From Morchella semilibera (taxonomy: Eukaryota; Ascomycota; Pezizomycetes; Pezizales; Morchellaceae): a DNA stretch of 64,000 bases. Below the pieces are notes generated by a model. The model did no database searches and had not been told where the DNA came from. It was given only the letters and a program-made list of their open reading frames with translations. Location of the stretch: contig CM018604.1 of assembly GCA_009192285.1 (NCBI GenBank), positions 2,604,001 through 2,668,000 of the forward strand. The letters run 5' to 3'. Positions 34,969 through 47,106 of the stretch are shown one piece after another. Positions within the stretch are counted from its first letter, which is position 1; each line of letters begins with the position of its first letter. Position numbers and translations under genes: made by a program.

Positions 34969-35858
34969 ATGGCCGACAACCACGAAGAAGCAGCAGCTCC
35001 CCAGGAGCCCCAAGCCAGGATTATTCTCTATTGCGGAGGTAAGATCCTCGATTGGCACCCTTCTCTCCCCCACCCACTACCCTTGATGGCCGATTTGCAA
35101 TACTGATGAGTTACGTCGGTGATGGTGGTAGTATGCACATTACCTCCGGAGGTACTCAACCTATCCCACGGGCTCAGCTCCCTCTGATTCTGCGAGGCAG
35201 CACATCGCTAACGCTCGACACCGAGTCAAAAAGTACTGCGAGTTCGGCAGCTCCGCGAAGAAATGCAAAGAATGGCTCGAAGAGCACCACCCTGACCTTG
35301 TGGCTTCCGTATACAACACTGGTTAGAGCTCCCTCGCCCACTCATAACCCCCCACACGTCCTTACCTAGATATCCCCAAGCTTAGTGGAATTTCTGGCTG
35401 ACTGTGGTTCTTTTCTTAACCATCTTCTAGAAGCCGTGGAGGCTGCGATGTCTCACCTAACCGTGGATGCTCTTGCTCGCGCGGAAAAGGCCGAGCAGGC
35501 GGCTGAGAAGAAGGCCATCAAGGAGACTGCGAAAGCCGAGCGTGAGCTCGCTAAGAAGCTCTCGTCCAAAATCATCCTCAAGCGTGTAGAGCGTGCGAAG
35601 CGCAAGCATGTGATCGTCGTCACTGGACTTGAGGCCTTTGGACTGGATCTGAAGAAGGTTGCGAAAGACTTTGGGAAGAAATTTGCGTGCGGGAGCAGTG
35701 TCACCAAGGGCGCGGCTGCAGGGCAAGACGAGATTGTGGTCCAGGGTGACCTGAGCGACGATATACTGGAGTACATCGAGGAGAAGTACCCAGAGGTGCC
35801 TGTGGATAATATCGAGCAGGTGGAAGAGAAAAAGAAGAAGAAGAGCGAGGGACCTTAA
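34969..35858 (+). CDS. TMA22: translation machinery-associated protein 22 (DENR homologue)
   Basis: Tma22/DENR pairs with Tma20/MCT-1 in recycling of 40S subunits and reinitiation. Exons 34969-35038, 35132-35151 (only 20 nt), 35234-35321 and 35431-35858 give 201 residues. The tiny second exon completes the zinc-binding start YCGVCTLPPEYCEF; ligands are Cys22, Cys25, Cys32 and Cys41. The middle is Lys/Glu/Ala-rich and probably helical (residues 65-105). The SUI1 domain follows (KRVERAKRKHVIVVTGLEAF, KFACGSSVTKGAA, DEIVVQGDLSDDI). The Lys-rich tail is typical. Intron 3 uses a GTTAGA donor and CTTAAC branch point; keeping it out aligns YNTEAVEAAMSHLTV with the family without gaps. Start: the first ATG, right after an A-run. 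Confidence 0.93.
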
Positions 35859-37198
35859 ATTTAATGGTGATTTTTGTTTTGTCTGCATCTTCTTTCTTTT
35901 CTTCACTTTACCCTCTGTGGTTGTTGGCCTGCTTACGATTTGGCCGTTTGCGAGTATGTTTCGGCGTGCAATAGCTTGGTGGTTGAAGATAAATCAACCC
36001 ATTAAATGAGATTCGACCACTTGTGTTGGTTTGAAAATTTTAGGGTCACGGATATGAGTCTTTTTCTAGATACCCGAGCAATGAATCAAACAAATTGAGC
36101 CTTCATGATTAGCATACCTAAAGTCCTATCTCAACAAGGTACACTCGCATCATGCTCATTATTACCGACAGGCGAATCGGGTCAAATTTACGCACGATAA
36201 CTTATACTTGACCTCAAAAACCACCCTCCGAGAGGCTAAGGAATGAAGGGAATCCTCGAATCTAGGGAGTTCTAGCTGGTGACGTACCTGTCTCACCTGT
36301 AGCAACAGCAGTAATAAAGACAAAAGTAATTTTCATAATACCAGTATTCATAACGCTACACTAAACAACCAATATAATCTACCAAAATCCGAGCCCAATA
36401 ATCATAGTTGGAATACCTCATTAAGCACCTATCTACTATGCAGCTACCAGACCCTAGCTTCCTCCTTCCCCACCTTCCAAATGACAGCATTTTAATTAAA
36501 TCTGCAGGTACGTACACACCCCATACTCTAGAGTATTCCACGGTCTCTTAATCCGCACCCACATTTGCGAATATGAAACCCGGTACCAGCAAGATCTGAG
36601 ATATCGCGCGGGCTGCAGCTGACGTTGCTCCCAACAAAAAACCCTAGTGTGGTACGGATGGGCTCAACAATTTTTTTTCCTTCTTCTTGACATAGTCATA
36701 TGACTAGGTAGATTAAAGCGGTACTGAGGCTGGGGGACACTTGTTGTTTAAATTTTATATATAACCCTGGACTACTGTACGGGTCTCGGTTCACTGCTGA
36801 AGCACATACGTGGTGGTTGTTTTTGTCGGGTGTCAATGATTGTGGTGCAGGTTATCGAGCTCTTGGCTCAACAATGGCCGTGACTTGGGGGGCTTTTGAT
36901 TAGTGTGCTAAAGAAGAGGGGTTTGTTTACCGTATGTCTTTTAAGGCAGACTGGCTACTGCGATGTAATAGGAGCTCCTCGTGCTCTTGCGCCTCTGTCC
37001 ATGGAGGGGAAGCCCTGATCCAAGTAGAACAAAATGTGATACCGCGAGGCCACATGTAGGTACACATGTAAGTATATATAAATGATAATAATTTTGTCAC
37101 GTCAGAACGTTATTAGTGGGCCAGAAACATGTGTATGCGGTTGGTAAGGACCGTAATAGCACTCTTTATTTGAATACATGCACCCAAGTACTAGTACC

Positions 37199-37294
37199 TG
37201 GGTGTCGCGAGAAGTGATCAGGATCTGATAAGACAAACACACGCATTCACTACAACATTCATTTATCAGATTCTGATCACTTACCCACACACCC
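37199..37294. repeat. imperfect inverted repeat
   Basis: Arms 37212-37231 and 37263-37282 pair at 19 of 20 positions (AAGTGATCAGGATCTGATAA against its partner), with 31 bp between them. After an internal mismatch, an outer GGGTGT/ACACCC pair extends the hairpin. It could be a small non-autonomous DNA element or a recombination relic. Confidence 0.6.
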
Positions 37295-39515
37295 ACATGT
37301 ATGTATGTGCATATAGTGCTGTGTTTTGTCTGGCCTACTACATGTACCTACATGTAGTAGTGTCTGAAGAGGTTGTTGGGTGTACTATATGTACTGAATG
37401 TAATATTCTAGCCACCCACCCCCGAACGTTATAACGAGTGGTAACCAATTCTTAGACAGGAATTTATCGGACAGTTTGATCATGAGTAAGATACATGTAA
37501 GTACTCCAACAACACATTCGTGACTTCTAATACATGTAGGTACATGGTGTACAGCCATACAATATCATGATACCAATAATGTCAATGACAGCTCCTGCAG
37601 GAAAACTTATCACAGTTACTTCCGTCAACTGAATCCTAGCTTCGATTCCCCCATTTAACTTTTCTTCACCTTAGTATATATTAGAATTCGAGGTTTAAAA
37701 TTGTATTGGGCTAGCCAGGCCGAGTGAGCTAGAGGTCAGCCTGGCCCCGCCTGTTAAATTTCAAGTACTGTGCTCGGCCCAGGCTAGATGGCTTTTAAAG
37801 TGAACAGTCTATAAATTCCCATCCCTTATATAAACCTCCTATAACCAATGATATTGAACCTCCGTTGGCCCTGACTCTAATTATAATAACCTGAGAGATG
37901 TATGTTTTTTGTCTTCTCTTATAAACATTAGTGAATTTGATGATGCAAATGCATCCACAGATGATTTTGCCTACACCTTTGCCTACGCCTTTACCAATGA
38001 GCTTTTCGGTATACAACTTTACGTACACTTTTGCCAACGATATTACATGTGACGCTGTTTGTAAAGTTGTAAAAAAATGGCTTCGTTTCCCGAATGCGCG
38101 CCTAAAGTTAATTAAATTGTATCAAAATGATGGTATAGTGATTATTGATAGTCTCTAAGCGTCAAATAACGCAAGTTAAGCTGATCCTGATGTAAAATGT
38201 AATGTTTTCCTATAGGGTTAGGGTTACAAAGTTGGGGAATGTGTATGGTAAATTATAAAATCGTCCAATCTCCTTAGTTACATATTTACTATATCATTTA
38301 CATGATTCATATACCGAAGACTTTACAAGATTCATTTACCGGGCTATTAGAGTGATCGACCCATTGAAATTGTTGAGTTCATCCCGATCCAGTCTGTAGG
38401 CCAGGCTCAAATAATTGGTGTCCAATAAAAAAAAAGCCTATTAGCACTATAATATGAGGTGCTATGCCTAGTGTAGTTCATAATCCAAGTCAAATAAACC
38501 TACCTTTGGCCCGATGTAGCCGGACCCCCGTGAATCAAAAAACCAAACCCCGGACCTAGACCATTTCAGCTTCTAGAACGGAACGAAGAGTATTAAAAAA
38601 GGAATTCACCAAGACGTGAAGTATGACAAGGCAAAACTGCATTTCACGTTCCTCTCTCTTATGTAATTAAGTGGAGGCGCATGTCTCACCTTAAATGCGC
38701 ACCTAATTCCATACCAGATGGTTATTTGGTTGCTGATTGCTAGACGTTCAGCAAAAAATTGTGAAGCCAACTCAGCTCGGGCCTGAAGAAGAACACTAAG
38801 AACCCATGATCAGTAAGTTGACTAACAGGCTTTGTTTGATATCCTTCGAGCTGAGATAAGGTTCGGTTTCAGTTTCACAAACCTTTATACCGGAAGGATA
38901 TTCAGGGCGCATTTAAGAGCAAACCCCCTCTAAAACAGCAATTTCCACCGCATAATTCCTTAGTCACTCCGGTCGATCATTGATCGCAATATTATCAGGG
39001 TTAGGGTCGAGTGATAGTTTTGTCACTGGTTGTGCAAGGAGCTGTATAAAATTATTATTATAGCTGTAGTGAATTAGAATGGCATGTTTCAAAGCAATAT
39101 GCAGGCGGTTGATCGGAATGTAAACTGGTCGATGGCATTTATATATGATTGTCACGCCAACAATACGTACGCCACCATGATGGGAACCTCCGGTTGGATT
39201 TGACATTGTCTCTCTGTTTAAGTCCTGGTAATAATCAATAAGACTTGCTTTAAGGAGTCTTATGATCTTGTATATCATATGATCTAAATATCCGAAAGTC
39301 TCTGTGAAAAAGAAAAGAAGAGAACACCGAGAATGATTTGTACATAACATATTCAAAAGCAAGGGAAATTAATGCTAATTATCAAACAAAACTTAAACCC
39401 GCCTTAAAACGTGAAGTTATAAGCCCCAGTAACCTATCCAATTATTTCCCGTAACCTAACGTATCATCATATCATGTCGTCTAGCGTTTTCTTCGAAACC
39501 GGACTCAGGCCCTAA

Positions 39516-39797
39516 TCATAAACGTAAAACTCGTCGAAACGTCTCTCTCCCCTGCTCTCCAATACCCGCATCACTGTTCTCCCCTCTGGGGCGTCTTTTC
39601 GTATAAGGAGAAGGTTCATATTGTGCCTCATTTTCATGCCACTCGAACCCGTGACTACGATTGCGGAAACGAGAGGGCAGAAAGCTATCATAACAGCTGC
39701 GTAGCCGGCTGTTTTTGGTTAGAATTGGGTATATTGTACGAAAGAGGAGAGCTAGAGTGTACGTACGGTCAATCAGTCTTTTAAGGATGGTTGCCAT
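39516..39797 (-). CDS. doubtful small hypothetical protein
   Basis: Not recognised. The unspliced frame gives 93 residues. A plausible intron 39709-39762 (54 bp; GTACAC donor, CTAACC branch point, CAG acceptor) would give exons 39797-39763 and 39708-39516, a 75-residue product starting MATILKRLIDRT and ending GRETFRRVLRL. The C-terminal half is hydrophilic and varied (HGFEWHENEAQYEPSPYTK), more protein-like than surrounding frames, and the intron size and branch point fit the other genes here. There is no homology support. Confidence 0.3.
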   Translation of the reverse strand: MATILKRLIDRTYTLALLFRTIYPILTKNSRLRSCYDSFLPSRFRNRSHGFEWHENEAQYEPSPYTKRRPRGENSDAGIGEQGRETFRRVLRL

Positions 39798-40748
39798 TTA
39801 GGAAGGTAAATTGTGGGGTGATGGTCGAACGATTGATTAGTCGTGTTTATATACTCTGAAGCTAGCTGAGCATGAGGAGTCCGCGGACAGCCACAGAGAA
39901 AGACACTCTGGAGGTTTATGGGGTTTTTATAAGAAGAGGAGTACTAGTGCCGTGAAGACGCGTCGACATTCGTGAATGTGGAGTGTTCGCAACTATTTGA
40001 ATCAGATCATTTCGACAGCAATACTTTTGGTCGCAATTTAGTAGTCTTAGTTGTAATACTGGATTATAACGACCCTATACGATTGGCTACCAACAACTTT
40101 CTGCGGGTAAAATCGTACAGGGGCCATGCGGAATCATCAGATATCAATGACTAGAAAATTAATGATTTTGGAGTTCTCTGGTTTCATAAATTTCACCCGT
40201 TGTTTGGGGCCCGCCGCGCAGAGAAGTTCCAAAATGAGTGATTTGCCGTGGATAATGGGATAATATATAATGATACGATGTCCATGCTTAATTTAAATGC
40301 TTTTTGATGGTTTCCCCGCGTTTTATATCGGGTCGCTTAATGGGGGTCGTTCTCGGGTTATAATTTACTAAATACATGAAGACCGGAGGGTCTGGTGCAA
40401 TCGCGCAATGGTTTTGAGGTTCTTGGGGCTAGCTCGAAGGGAAAGGATTGTAGCTGATGCTAGAGTATAATTACATATGTTTTGTTATAAGTACCCTAGG
40501 TCGATAGCCCGCTCTTTAAAGAGGAAAAGGAAACTCAAAGTTCTCCAGGCCCTCGAACTAGTCGCTGAAGTTTTGGTATATTGCGGTGTATCACGCTGTG
40601 GGTGTACAGCCCCCCTGTTGTCTATTTTACGTGTAGATTTTCGGAAGATTTCGGAGTAATAAAGGATCAGCCAAATAATTTAGGGTAAACTGGGAGAAAG
40701 AAGAGTGTTACTGTGTTAGGAGGTGGTGTTAGGTGGTGGATTCTTTGT

Positions 40749-40758
40749 GGATTGAACC
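40749..40758 (-). promoter_or_regulatory. B-box-like element downstream of U6
   Basis: On the minus strand this reads GGTTCAATCC, matching the TFIIIC B-box consensus. It lies about 18 bp past the U6 T-tract. Budding-yeast U6 also depends on a B box beyond its terminator, so this may be part of the U6 promoter. Confidence 0.5.
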
Positions 40759-40779
40759 TCCGACCACTCGATTTCAAAA

Positions 40780-40883
40780 AAAAACTGTTTAGCTCATCTT
40801 TGTGAAGCGTGTCATCCTTAGTGCAGGGGCCATGCTAATCTTCTCTGTATCGTTTCAAATTGACCAAATGTCCCGAAGGACAC
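40780..40883 (-). ncRNA. SNR6: U6 spliceosomal snRNA
   Basis: The minus strand starts GTGTCCTTCGGGACA (a 5' stem capped by a UUCG loop), then TTTGGTCAATTTGAAAC, the invariant ACGATACAGAGAAGATTAGC (ACAGAGA 5'-splice-site box), ATGGCCCCTGCACTAAGGATG and ACACGCTTCACAAAGATGAG, ending at a T9 tract (40784-40776) that serves as RNA polymerase III terminator. The core is intronless, unlike fission-yeast U6. A TATA-like TAATAAAG sits at 40924-40917, about 35-40 bp upstream of the start. The exact 5' end could differ by a few bases. Confidence 0.95.
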
Positions 40884-41840
40884 ACCTGCCTAATTTTTGG
40901 TCCAGTTGACAACCAACTTTATTACTAGCCACACTTAGCCCTGCACCCAGCCACAGAGCCCCCTTATCACTACAAAGGAGTTCGTTCGATCATGAATTGA
41001 ACCCCCCCCCCTTTTGAAGAACCATTCAAAAGCATACATGTACTTCAGATGCTAAATAACTAATCTAATAAGGCCAAAGTTAAAACATCAGGCAGTAATA
41101 TTCCAAACTACTTTGGAGGCTTGAACTACGAAACCTTCGTGCCAAGACTCCAAAACAGCCAGCATAAACTCTCTTAGACCGATGATTAACACGTGAGTAA
41201 GGTCTACTAGAAATGGTTAACCCCCATATGCTCATAGCAAAGTACATTCAGGCCCGTAGTTCTACAAATACTAGGGGTGAGCTATTGGTGCAACATGCCT
41301 TTGTGAGAGAAGCACAGATCATGTAATGTCACTCGGAGATCACAGTCTTGGTACTTCCTCAGAGGAATAGCTGTAAATAATGATTCATTTCATCCGATAT
41401 AACAAAATACCCCTACCCTTCATCCAATAGACGCTCGATTCGATTGTCGACCTGCAGGAAGCCAACAACAGCGGGAGAGGGAGGTTCTTGGCAGGGACGC
41501 GAGGCCTGTGCGCCAATCGCGAGGCTCACAACTCAACTTCATCCATCAGGGCACAGACAGGGAAGCTCCGTTTCTCCCCGCAAGGAAAAAGAGAGTGTTA
41601 CCCTTCATCATCGCTTGCGCATTCATTCGATTCACTGAAAACTTCACACCTTCAGCCCTCGGAGAATTGGTCGCGGGAATTTCCACCCCTTACATGTTGT
41701 AATCGCTACCTTCGTCTGCTGTGCCTGTACAGTTCTAGCTTCTATTCTTTTTTTCTTTTCCTTTTCGACATTCCTCTAGTTCGCCCCTATTCACCCCACG
41801 GAACCGAACCAATACTACGAGCTTCGGCTCTTCAGGAAAC
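40884..41840. other. intergenic between U6 and the ELMO gene
   Basis: The U6 upstream region, then the ELMO promoter and leader, with pyrimidine-rich sequence at 41735-41780. No additional gene was seen. Confidence 0.5.
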
Positions 41841-44266
41841 ATGGATAATATATCGGAACTTATCGAGCGGCTATCCAATGACGAAGTAGGTTGCTGCTGC
41901 ATAGCTCTCTTCATTCCAATCTATGCGGTGGATAGGAGCAGGCGGAGGTGTCGGGGGAGATAAAGAAACATGCATTGACTAAGCATCAACAGGACGCCGT
42001 CAAAAAAATGGCAGTCTTCAAGCTTCAATCAAATATCGGGGACCCTTCATTCGCAGAACGATTCATTGCTCAGGGAGGTCTATCGAAGTTACGGGAACTA
42101 GCGTTGACAGCAAGCGGTAATACCCTGGCGTATTCGCTCACCTCGTTCTCACGGCTACTGGAACTCGATAAAGGATGGGATTACGTTAATGCCGAGCTTA
42201 TATCACGGGTAAATCTTAACTTGGAGTGTTTGTCAGAGGAGTTTGGAATTTGGGCTGACAGGAATCTTTATCAAAGGTGGTTGAACTGATAGTAACCCAT
42301 CCCCTGGTAAACATCCTCCGCGGTGCAATGTCTATCCTAGTTTCTATTGTATCACATCCACACATAACCTCAGCACGTGGTTCATACACTGGTCCGTTCG
42401 GCTTCCGGGCGTTAAAGCCAGCAATTGGGGCACATCCACAGTTCTTGGAGATGTTAGTTAGTCGGCTATCGTCGGCAGATCATGCGCTTTGCGCGAACTC
42501 CCTACAACTCATCAACTCGTTGATGCGAGATGCCATCACGAATGATGCGGATAATGAGTGGCCAAGGTTTATCAAAAGGTTACAGGACCTGGGGGTTATC
42601 AAGGCTGTCTTTGTAAGATCAACGTATACGCCTTTGGTTGACATACCATATATCTAACTAGATTGTCCTATAATAGATCCTTATGCAAAGCTCGGCCCTA
42701 CAAGATCTTGCCCACCCACTGCTTGAATTTCAGGCTCTTACGAAGGTGCTGCTGCGAAGGTGGAGAGACGTAAGAGTGGACTTAGAGGTGAAGGAACACC
42801 GGATAGCTCTGAAGGGCCTACACTTAGCCAGCGCCCCAGAGAAACCTTCAGATCCTTCCTCGACAAAGAAGAAGCACAACCCTGAGAAATGGAGGAGGTT
42901 AGGATTTGAAACTGAATCACCAGCGTGGGAATTCGGGGAAGTCGGGTTTCTAGGGATGATGGATTTGACGGATTTCGTGAGAAAGGATGAGGATGGGTTC
43001 CGGAAGGTTTGTTCTCCTGCCTTGGTCAACTTGCACTCATTCCTTGAGGTGGGCACATTTCTAATGTCCGGTAGGTTTTACTTGAGCAAAATGCAAAAAC
43101 ACTAGACTTTCGCTGCCCCGTTGCTCGTGCTAGCATCACTGTTACACTTATCTTATACCACCAGTTCCAAGTCGATAAATCTGATCTTGACGACGCAAAA
43201 ACCTATGCTGTCCTCGAATCGCGAACGAATTATGAACGTGCCTTTCGTCCTCTCCTTCTTCAGTGGTCACGTCTTCATACTGCCGGTCTCCAGGCCTTCC
43301 TTCGATTATGGACAGAGACAGGGGCTAGTGCAGAGGATTTTGACAAGGTTGCAGAACTCGTAAGAGTACTGATCTATCATGTCGTCGGCCAAGCGCCTCG
43401 GACAAAGGAAGTGCAGGAAGTAGAGGAGGAATTGACGTTATTTGAGTACCTCAGATTACGGGATCTTCAGATGGAAATACTAGAGCAGTCATATGAGAGC
43501 GCGTGGGGGAATCATTTGAAGCAAGTTAGGGAGGAATTGAAATCTGAGGCTTTCCAGTTCGTGAAAGAACAACGAATAAGGTGTCTCTTGCACGGCGCAT
43601 GGTTCCCTGTAACAGTTGCTCCACGGGCAGAGAATGGAACGACACAGCCAAAGGAGCAGAGGAAAACTCAAGGTCACTCAACGGCATGGCGGTATGTGAG
43701 ACTTTCACATAATCGCCGGTACCTGCATTACTGTGATTATGAGATGGAGACTGCATATGAGCCGAAACTGGAAGAGCTTCCCGAGAAGAGTGAGTTACTC
43801 CTCTCCTCCTCCTTTTGTCACTGGGACTCTCACTAACTTTTTGCAAATAGTCGACCTCTCGATAGTTTCTAGTGTAGTCTCCAATGTTGTTCCTGCCTCC
43901 ATTATCTCCAACGCGTCCACGAACACCTTAACACAGGCTTCAAAACTTGGCTCCACCAAGATAACGATACATGGATACCCGCCACACGACTCGCTGGACC
44001 GCAAACATGCTAGAGAAGTTGCTTTGCTGACTTTGCACCCGCAAACTCATAGCGTTGCGTCTGAGTGGTTGGACGGGCTCCTGATGTTACTGAACCAACA
44101 ACCGATCACTAGTGAGACGAGCAAACTTATTAATCTGGTGACGAACTATGGTCTCAAAATTCGGCTGTTGAATGTGAGATACACGGATGACTTCCATACA
44201 AATCCACCAGATTTGCCGAGTAGGGAGGGTGTCGATGATGATTACTATTACAGTTTGTTTGTCTGA
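41841..44266 (+). CDS. ELMO/CED-12 domain protein
   Basis: ELMO proteins partner DOCK-type exchange factors that activate Rac-like GTPases for actin remodelling. Exons 41841-41885, 41942-42208, 42277-42612, 42677-43006, 43075-43789 and 43851-44266 give 702 residues. All introns are 56-68 bp with GT-AG ends. The N-terminus (MDNISELIERLSNDE) leads into helical Armadillo-like repeats (FIAQGGLSKLRELAL, NTLAYSLTSFSRLLEL). The ELMO domain includes CPVARASITVTLILY, FLRLWTETGASAEDFDKVAE and LRLRDLQMEILEQSYES. A C-terminal PH-like domain contains WRYVRLSHNRRYLHYCDYE and ends DDDYYYSLFV. Exon 5 is joined with frame kept through VLLEQNAKTLDFRCP. The partnership with a DOCK protein is family knowledge, not visible here. 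Confidence 0.88.
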
Positions 44267-45643
44267 TTCTGTAAGGCTGTGGTTGTGTGCAAAACGTGCT
44301 GGCATGGTGATTGGCACATGGGTGTAGGGTGTAAGGAGCTTTTAATGACTTTAATTCTTGTTTTTGTCCCCATTCTCGCCTTTATTCTTCTTGCTTATAT
44401 TTCCTTCTCGAATAATGCGATTAACGCGAATAAGGCTTTGCGTCTGTATTGAATTCATTTTACCTTGTATGATTCTTTCTGTCTGAATGAGTCCACCAAT
44501 AGAAAGGTGGCAGTTAGTGCTTAATATGGATATCTCGACTTGTACGAGTGTAAAAAAAAAATTGTCCCCGACAAAGGTTTTGGGTGGCGCTGTGAAAGGT
44601 GACGTGACCCAAAACGACACAAGGTTGTTTTTCTTTGAGGGGATAGTGTTTTTGTTTTGCGGATGCACAGGGGTTGCTTTTTATGCCATAGTTTATAACT
44701 GTATGTAATGATTTTGTACCCGTAAACTAAAATTCAATTTATTTAAAAAAAGAAAAAAGAAAAAAAAACGACACAAGGTTACAGATAGACTTATATATAT
44801 CACACCCCCCCCCCACTCTTCCTTCTAACCAGCTACCTATTAGTTCATCCTAATCCATACGGTTAGACATACACTTCAAGGATCCATGTGCTTAAACTTC
44901 ATATGGCACTCTTGATCGTATAAATTAGGAAGAGGGTAGATGAAGTTGCAACAAACACTAACTGCCATAGAAAACTGAAACCCCAAAACCCACAGCTAAC
45001 GGAGTCGGAAAGCTCCCGCCTAGATAAAAGGACAAAAACCAAGTTCCTTGTCGTTTTAAACGGAGCAAACACCTAGAAAGTCGTGAGCACGTATCATTCT
45101 GCTCAAAGACGCCTGCTCCTGCGAACTCTAGATATATGTACTCGATAGAACAACGGCTGTATCCCTCAGAGGGAATTTATAGACTCGGTGAGGCTCCACT
45201 TTGTTGTCCGCAGAAACCCCCACCCTCATCTAGTTTTAAGCTATGTATTTCTTTCCCCCCAGGTCAGGGCCATCTTTAGTCCTTAGGTTAATCTAATTCC
45301 ACGGCCTTTCAGACCCTACCTGTGCTAGTCAAATACATAATCCTCCAACAAATGTCCTACACAGCACAAAAAACGAGAAGGAAACGAGGAAGAGGGAGGG
45401 GAACAAGAGACGCCTGCCGAATTAAAATCAAACTCGGTCATCAAATCGTTGGTACTTTAAACACCATCGAACGAATGACCACAATTCAATATCAGTTCCT
45501 TCGGATTTATTCCCACGGAACCTGGCGTTTTAATTTATTTAATGTTAAGATATGACGTATCAAGAGATTCACCATCAGGCTGGGTTTGCTGGTACCGGGG
45601 TTGAGTAAGCCTCAGTAGCTCTAAAGTATTGATTAGTTCCAGC
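44267..45643. other. intergenic between convergent ELMO and GRF genes
   Basis: No gene supported. It holds A-rich tracts (44549-44558, 44745-44768) and a poly-C run near 44804-44812. Confidence 0.45.
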
Positions 45644-47106
45644 TCATATCAGATTAGAATATCGCATACCAAGCTGGGACGACAGATTCGCAACATCCTT
45701 CCTCATTTTCTCCCTTTCCTCCAGCGTCTTTTTGTGCTCCTCCAACAGCGTCCTCTTTTCCGTCAATAACTCCGCATTCTGGTGCTCTAGCGCCTTCTTC
45801 TCCGCCAATAACCCCGCATTCTTGTTCTCCAGCTCCCCAATCTTCGCCGCTAGCTCATCGGACTCCAGATCCTTACGGGTAAGCACCTGACGTAACGCGT
45901 CACGACCCTGCGATATTCCCTCCTTTTGACGTACATGCCGCATTAGTAGTCCTCTGAGATCACTTGCAAAGGCTGTTAAGTTCACATTGTTCCGGTCCAG
46001 GAGTTTAAAGGTGTCGGATATTAGGGTTTCCTGAAGCCCCCGGCCGGGACTCCCAAAATTACGAGTCCCGGGAGTGATGGGCTGGTTGGCACAGGTCAGC
46101 TGGGGATTTGGGGGTGTGATAGGCCGCCGACTGAATATAGAGCGGCGGGCTGGGTTTGTTGGCGGGGTGATGAAGATATTATCCGAAACAAGGTTTGATT
46201 GCGGCCCCGTAGAGGGGGTTTTGACACTGGCGGCTTGCTGTAACCGTTGTGGCGTCCTGATACCGGCTACCGACGGTACTGGGGGTGTGTGTGAGGATGC
46301 GTCCCGAGATTTAGAAGGTGACCCTCTCTCAGTTGGAACATTCGGAAGGCGGGATTGATATAAGGGCACATTATTTGATTTAGAAGGAGATGTTTGAGTG
46401 TACTTTCTGCGCTGTTTGCGGGGGGTTGCAAGGCCGTTAAGAGGGTCGCGCCAGTCCATATAAGGTTCTTCATCCTCAGGTCCGGAGTCGAGATCAGAGC
46501 CGTGAAGCTCTTGTTCAAGTGAGATACGGCGTTTAAATGGGGATTCCACTCTATTCTCGGGGTTGGGATTGGCTCTTGTATGTCTTCTGTTGCTGGTAGT
46601 GGGAGTTGGGGGGAGCTGCCCAGAAACTTGCTTAGGGTCTGTGCGAGGTTCGCGGCTACGTGCATCGGACACCCAGAGGAAAAGTTTGCAGCCTGTGTCA
46701 GGATTGGGGCATTTATAAACTGTGTTGAGTCTGAGTTATAACGATTCAGGCCCATGGAATCCAATGACTGGGCTTTGGTACATACATTCACGACCATAAT
46801 TGGTACCTAGGCTCTTTGTGGTGATCTTAACTGCAGGGAGTCTGTAAATACAAGAGTCTAGTGTCAGTGATTAACCTCAATACCAATCAAGCGGGCCGGT
46901 ATCGTTATGCGAACCGTGGATTGCAGTTGCCTGTATAGCAGGGTATCAGTTAGAACCGGCTGGTAGTTAACGGTCTGGCAGGGGCGCACACATTTCCAAG
47001 TACCGTCGACGTCTAGCAGTCCCTTCATACTCCGTTGCCTTATAATGGTCCGTTTGGGTGGCTCCTCGGCTGGCTGTTGTTTTGAATTTTGCCCGGATTG
47101 GAACAT
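45644..47106 (-). CDS. GRF-type zinc-finger protein with C-terminal coiled coil
   Basis: A GRF finger binds nucleic acid (as in topoisomerase 3-alpha and APE2); this protein's role is unknown. Exons in transcript order: 47106-46992, 46930-46915 (16 nt), 46841-46786, 46719-45644; 420 residues. Splicing yields GTWKCNCNPRLPAVK, then TNYGREFYKCPNPDTGCKLF and LWVSD, a complete GRF motif with ligands Cys39, Cys41, Cys66 and Cys73. Each junction keeps phase, and the introns are 61, 73 and 66 bp; the second has a GTTCGC donor. Residues 85-310 are Pro/Ser/Arg-rich and disordered with many SP/TP sites. The last 100 residues form a heptad-like coiled coil (LAAKIGELENKNAGLLAEKK, ALEHQNAELLTEKRTLLEEH). 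A frame reading from a GTG at 46672 would miss the finger. Confidence 0.82.

Larger units (their letters stand above)
35859..40748. other. AT-rich intergenic region
   Basis: The stretch is AT-rich compared with the flanking genes. It contains an imperfect hairpin (37199-37294), many TACATGTA/GGTACATG motifs between 37045 and 37560, one doubtful small gene (39516-39797), and the 3' flank of the U6 gene. Other open frames (37795-38158, 38964-39362) show no recognisable features. Confidence 0.45.

Noticed and set aside
38964-39362. Minus-strand open frame of 132 codons
   Set aside because: AT-rich region, no motif, no plausible splice partner or start context.
45644-46672. GRF gene starting at the GTG at 46672
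   Set aside because: The GTG codes an internal Val of the GRF finger (LFLWVSD); upstream exons supply the true start.
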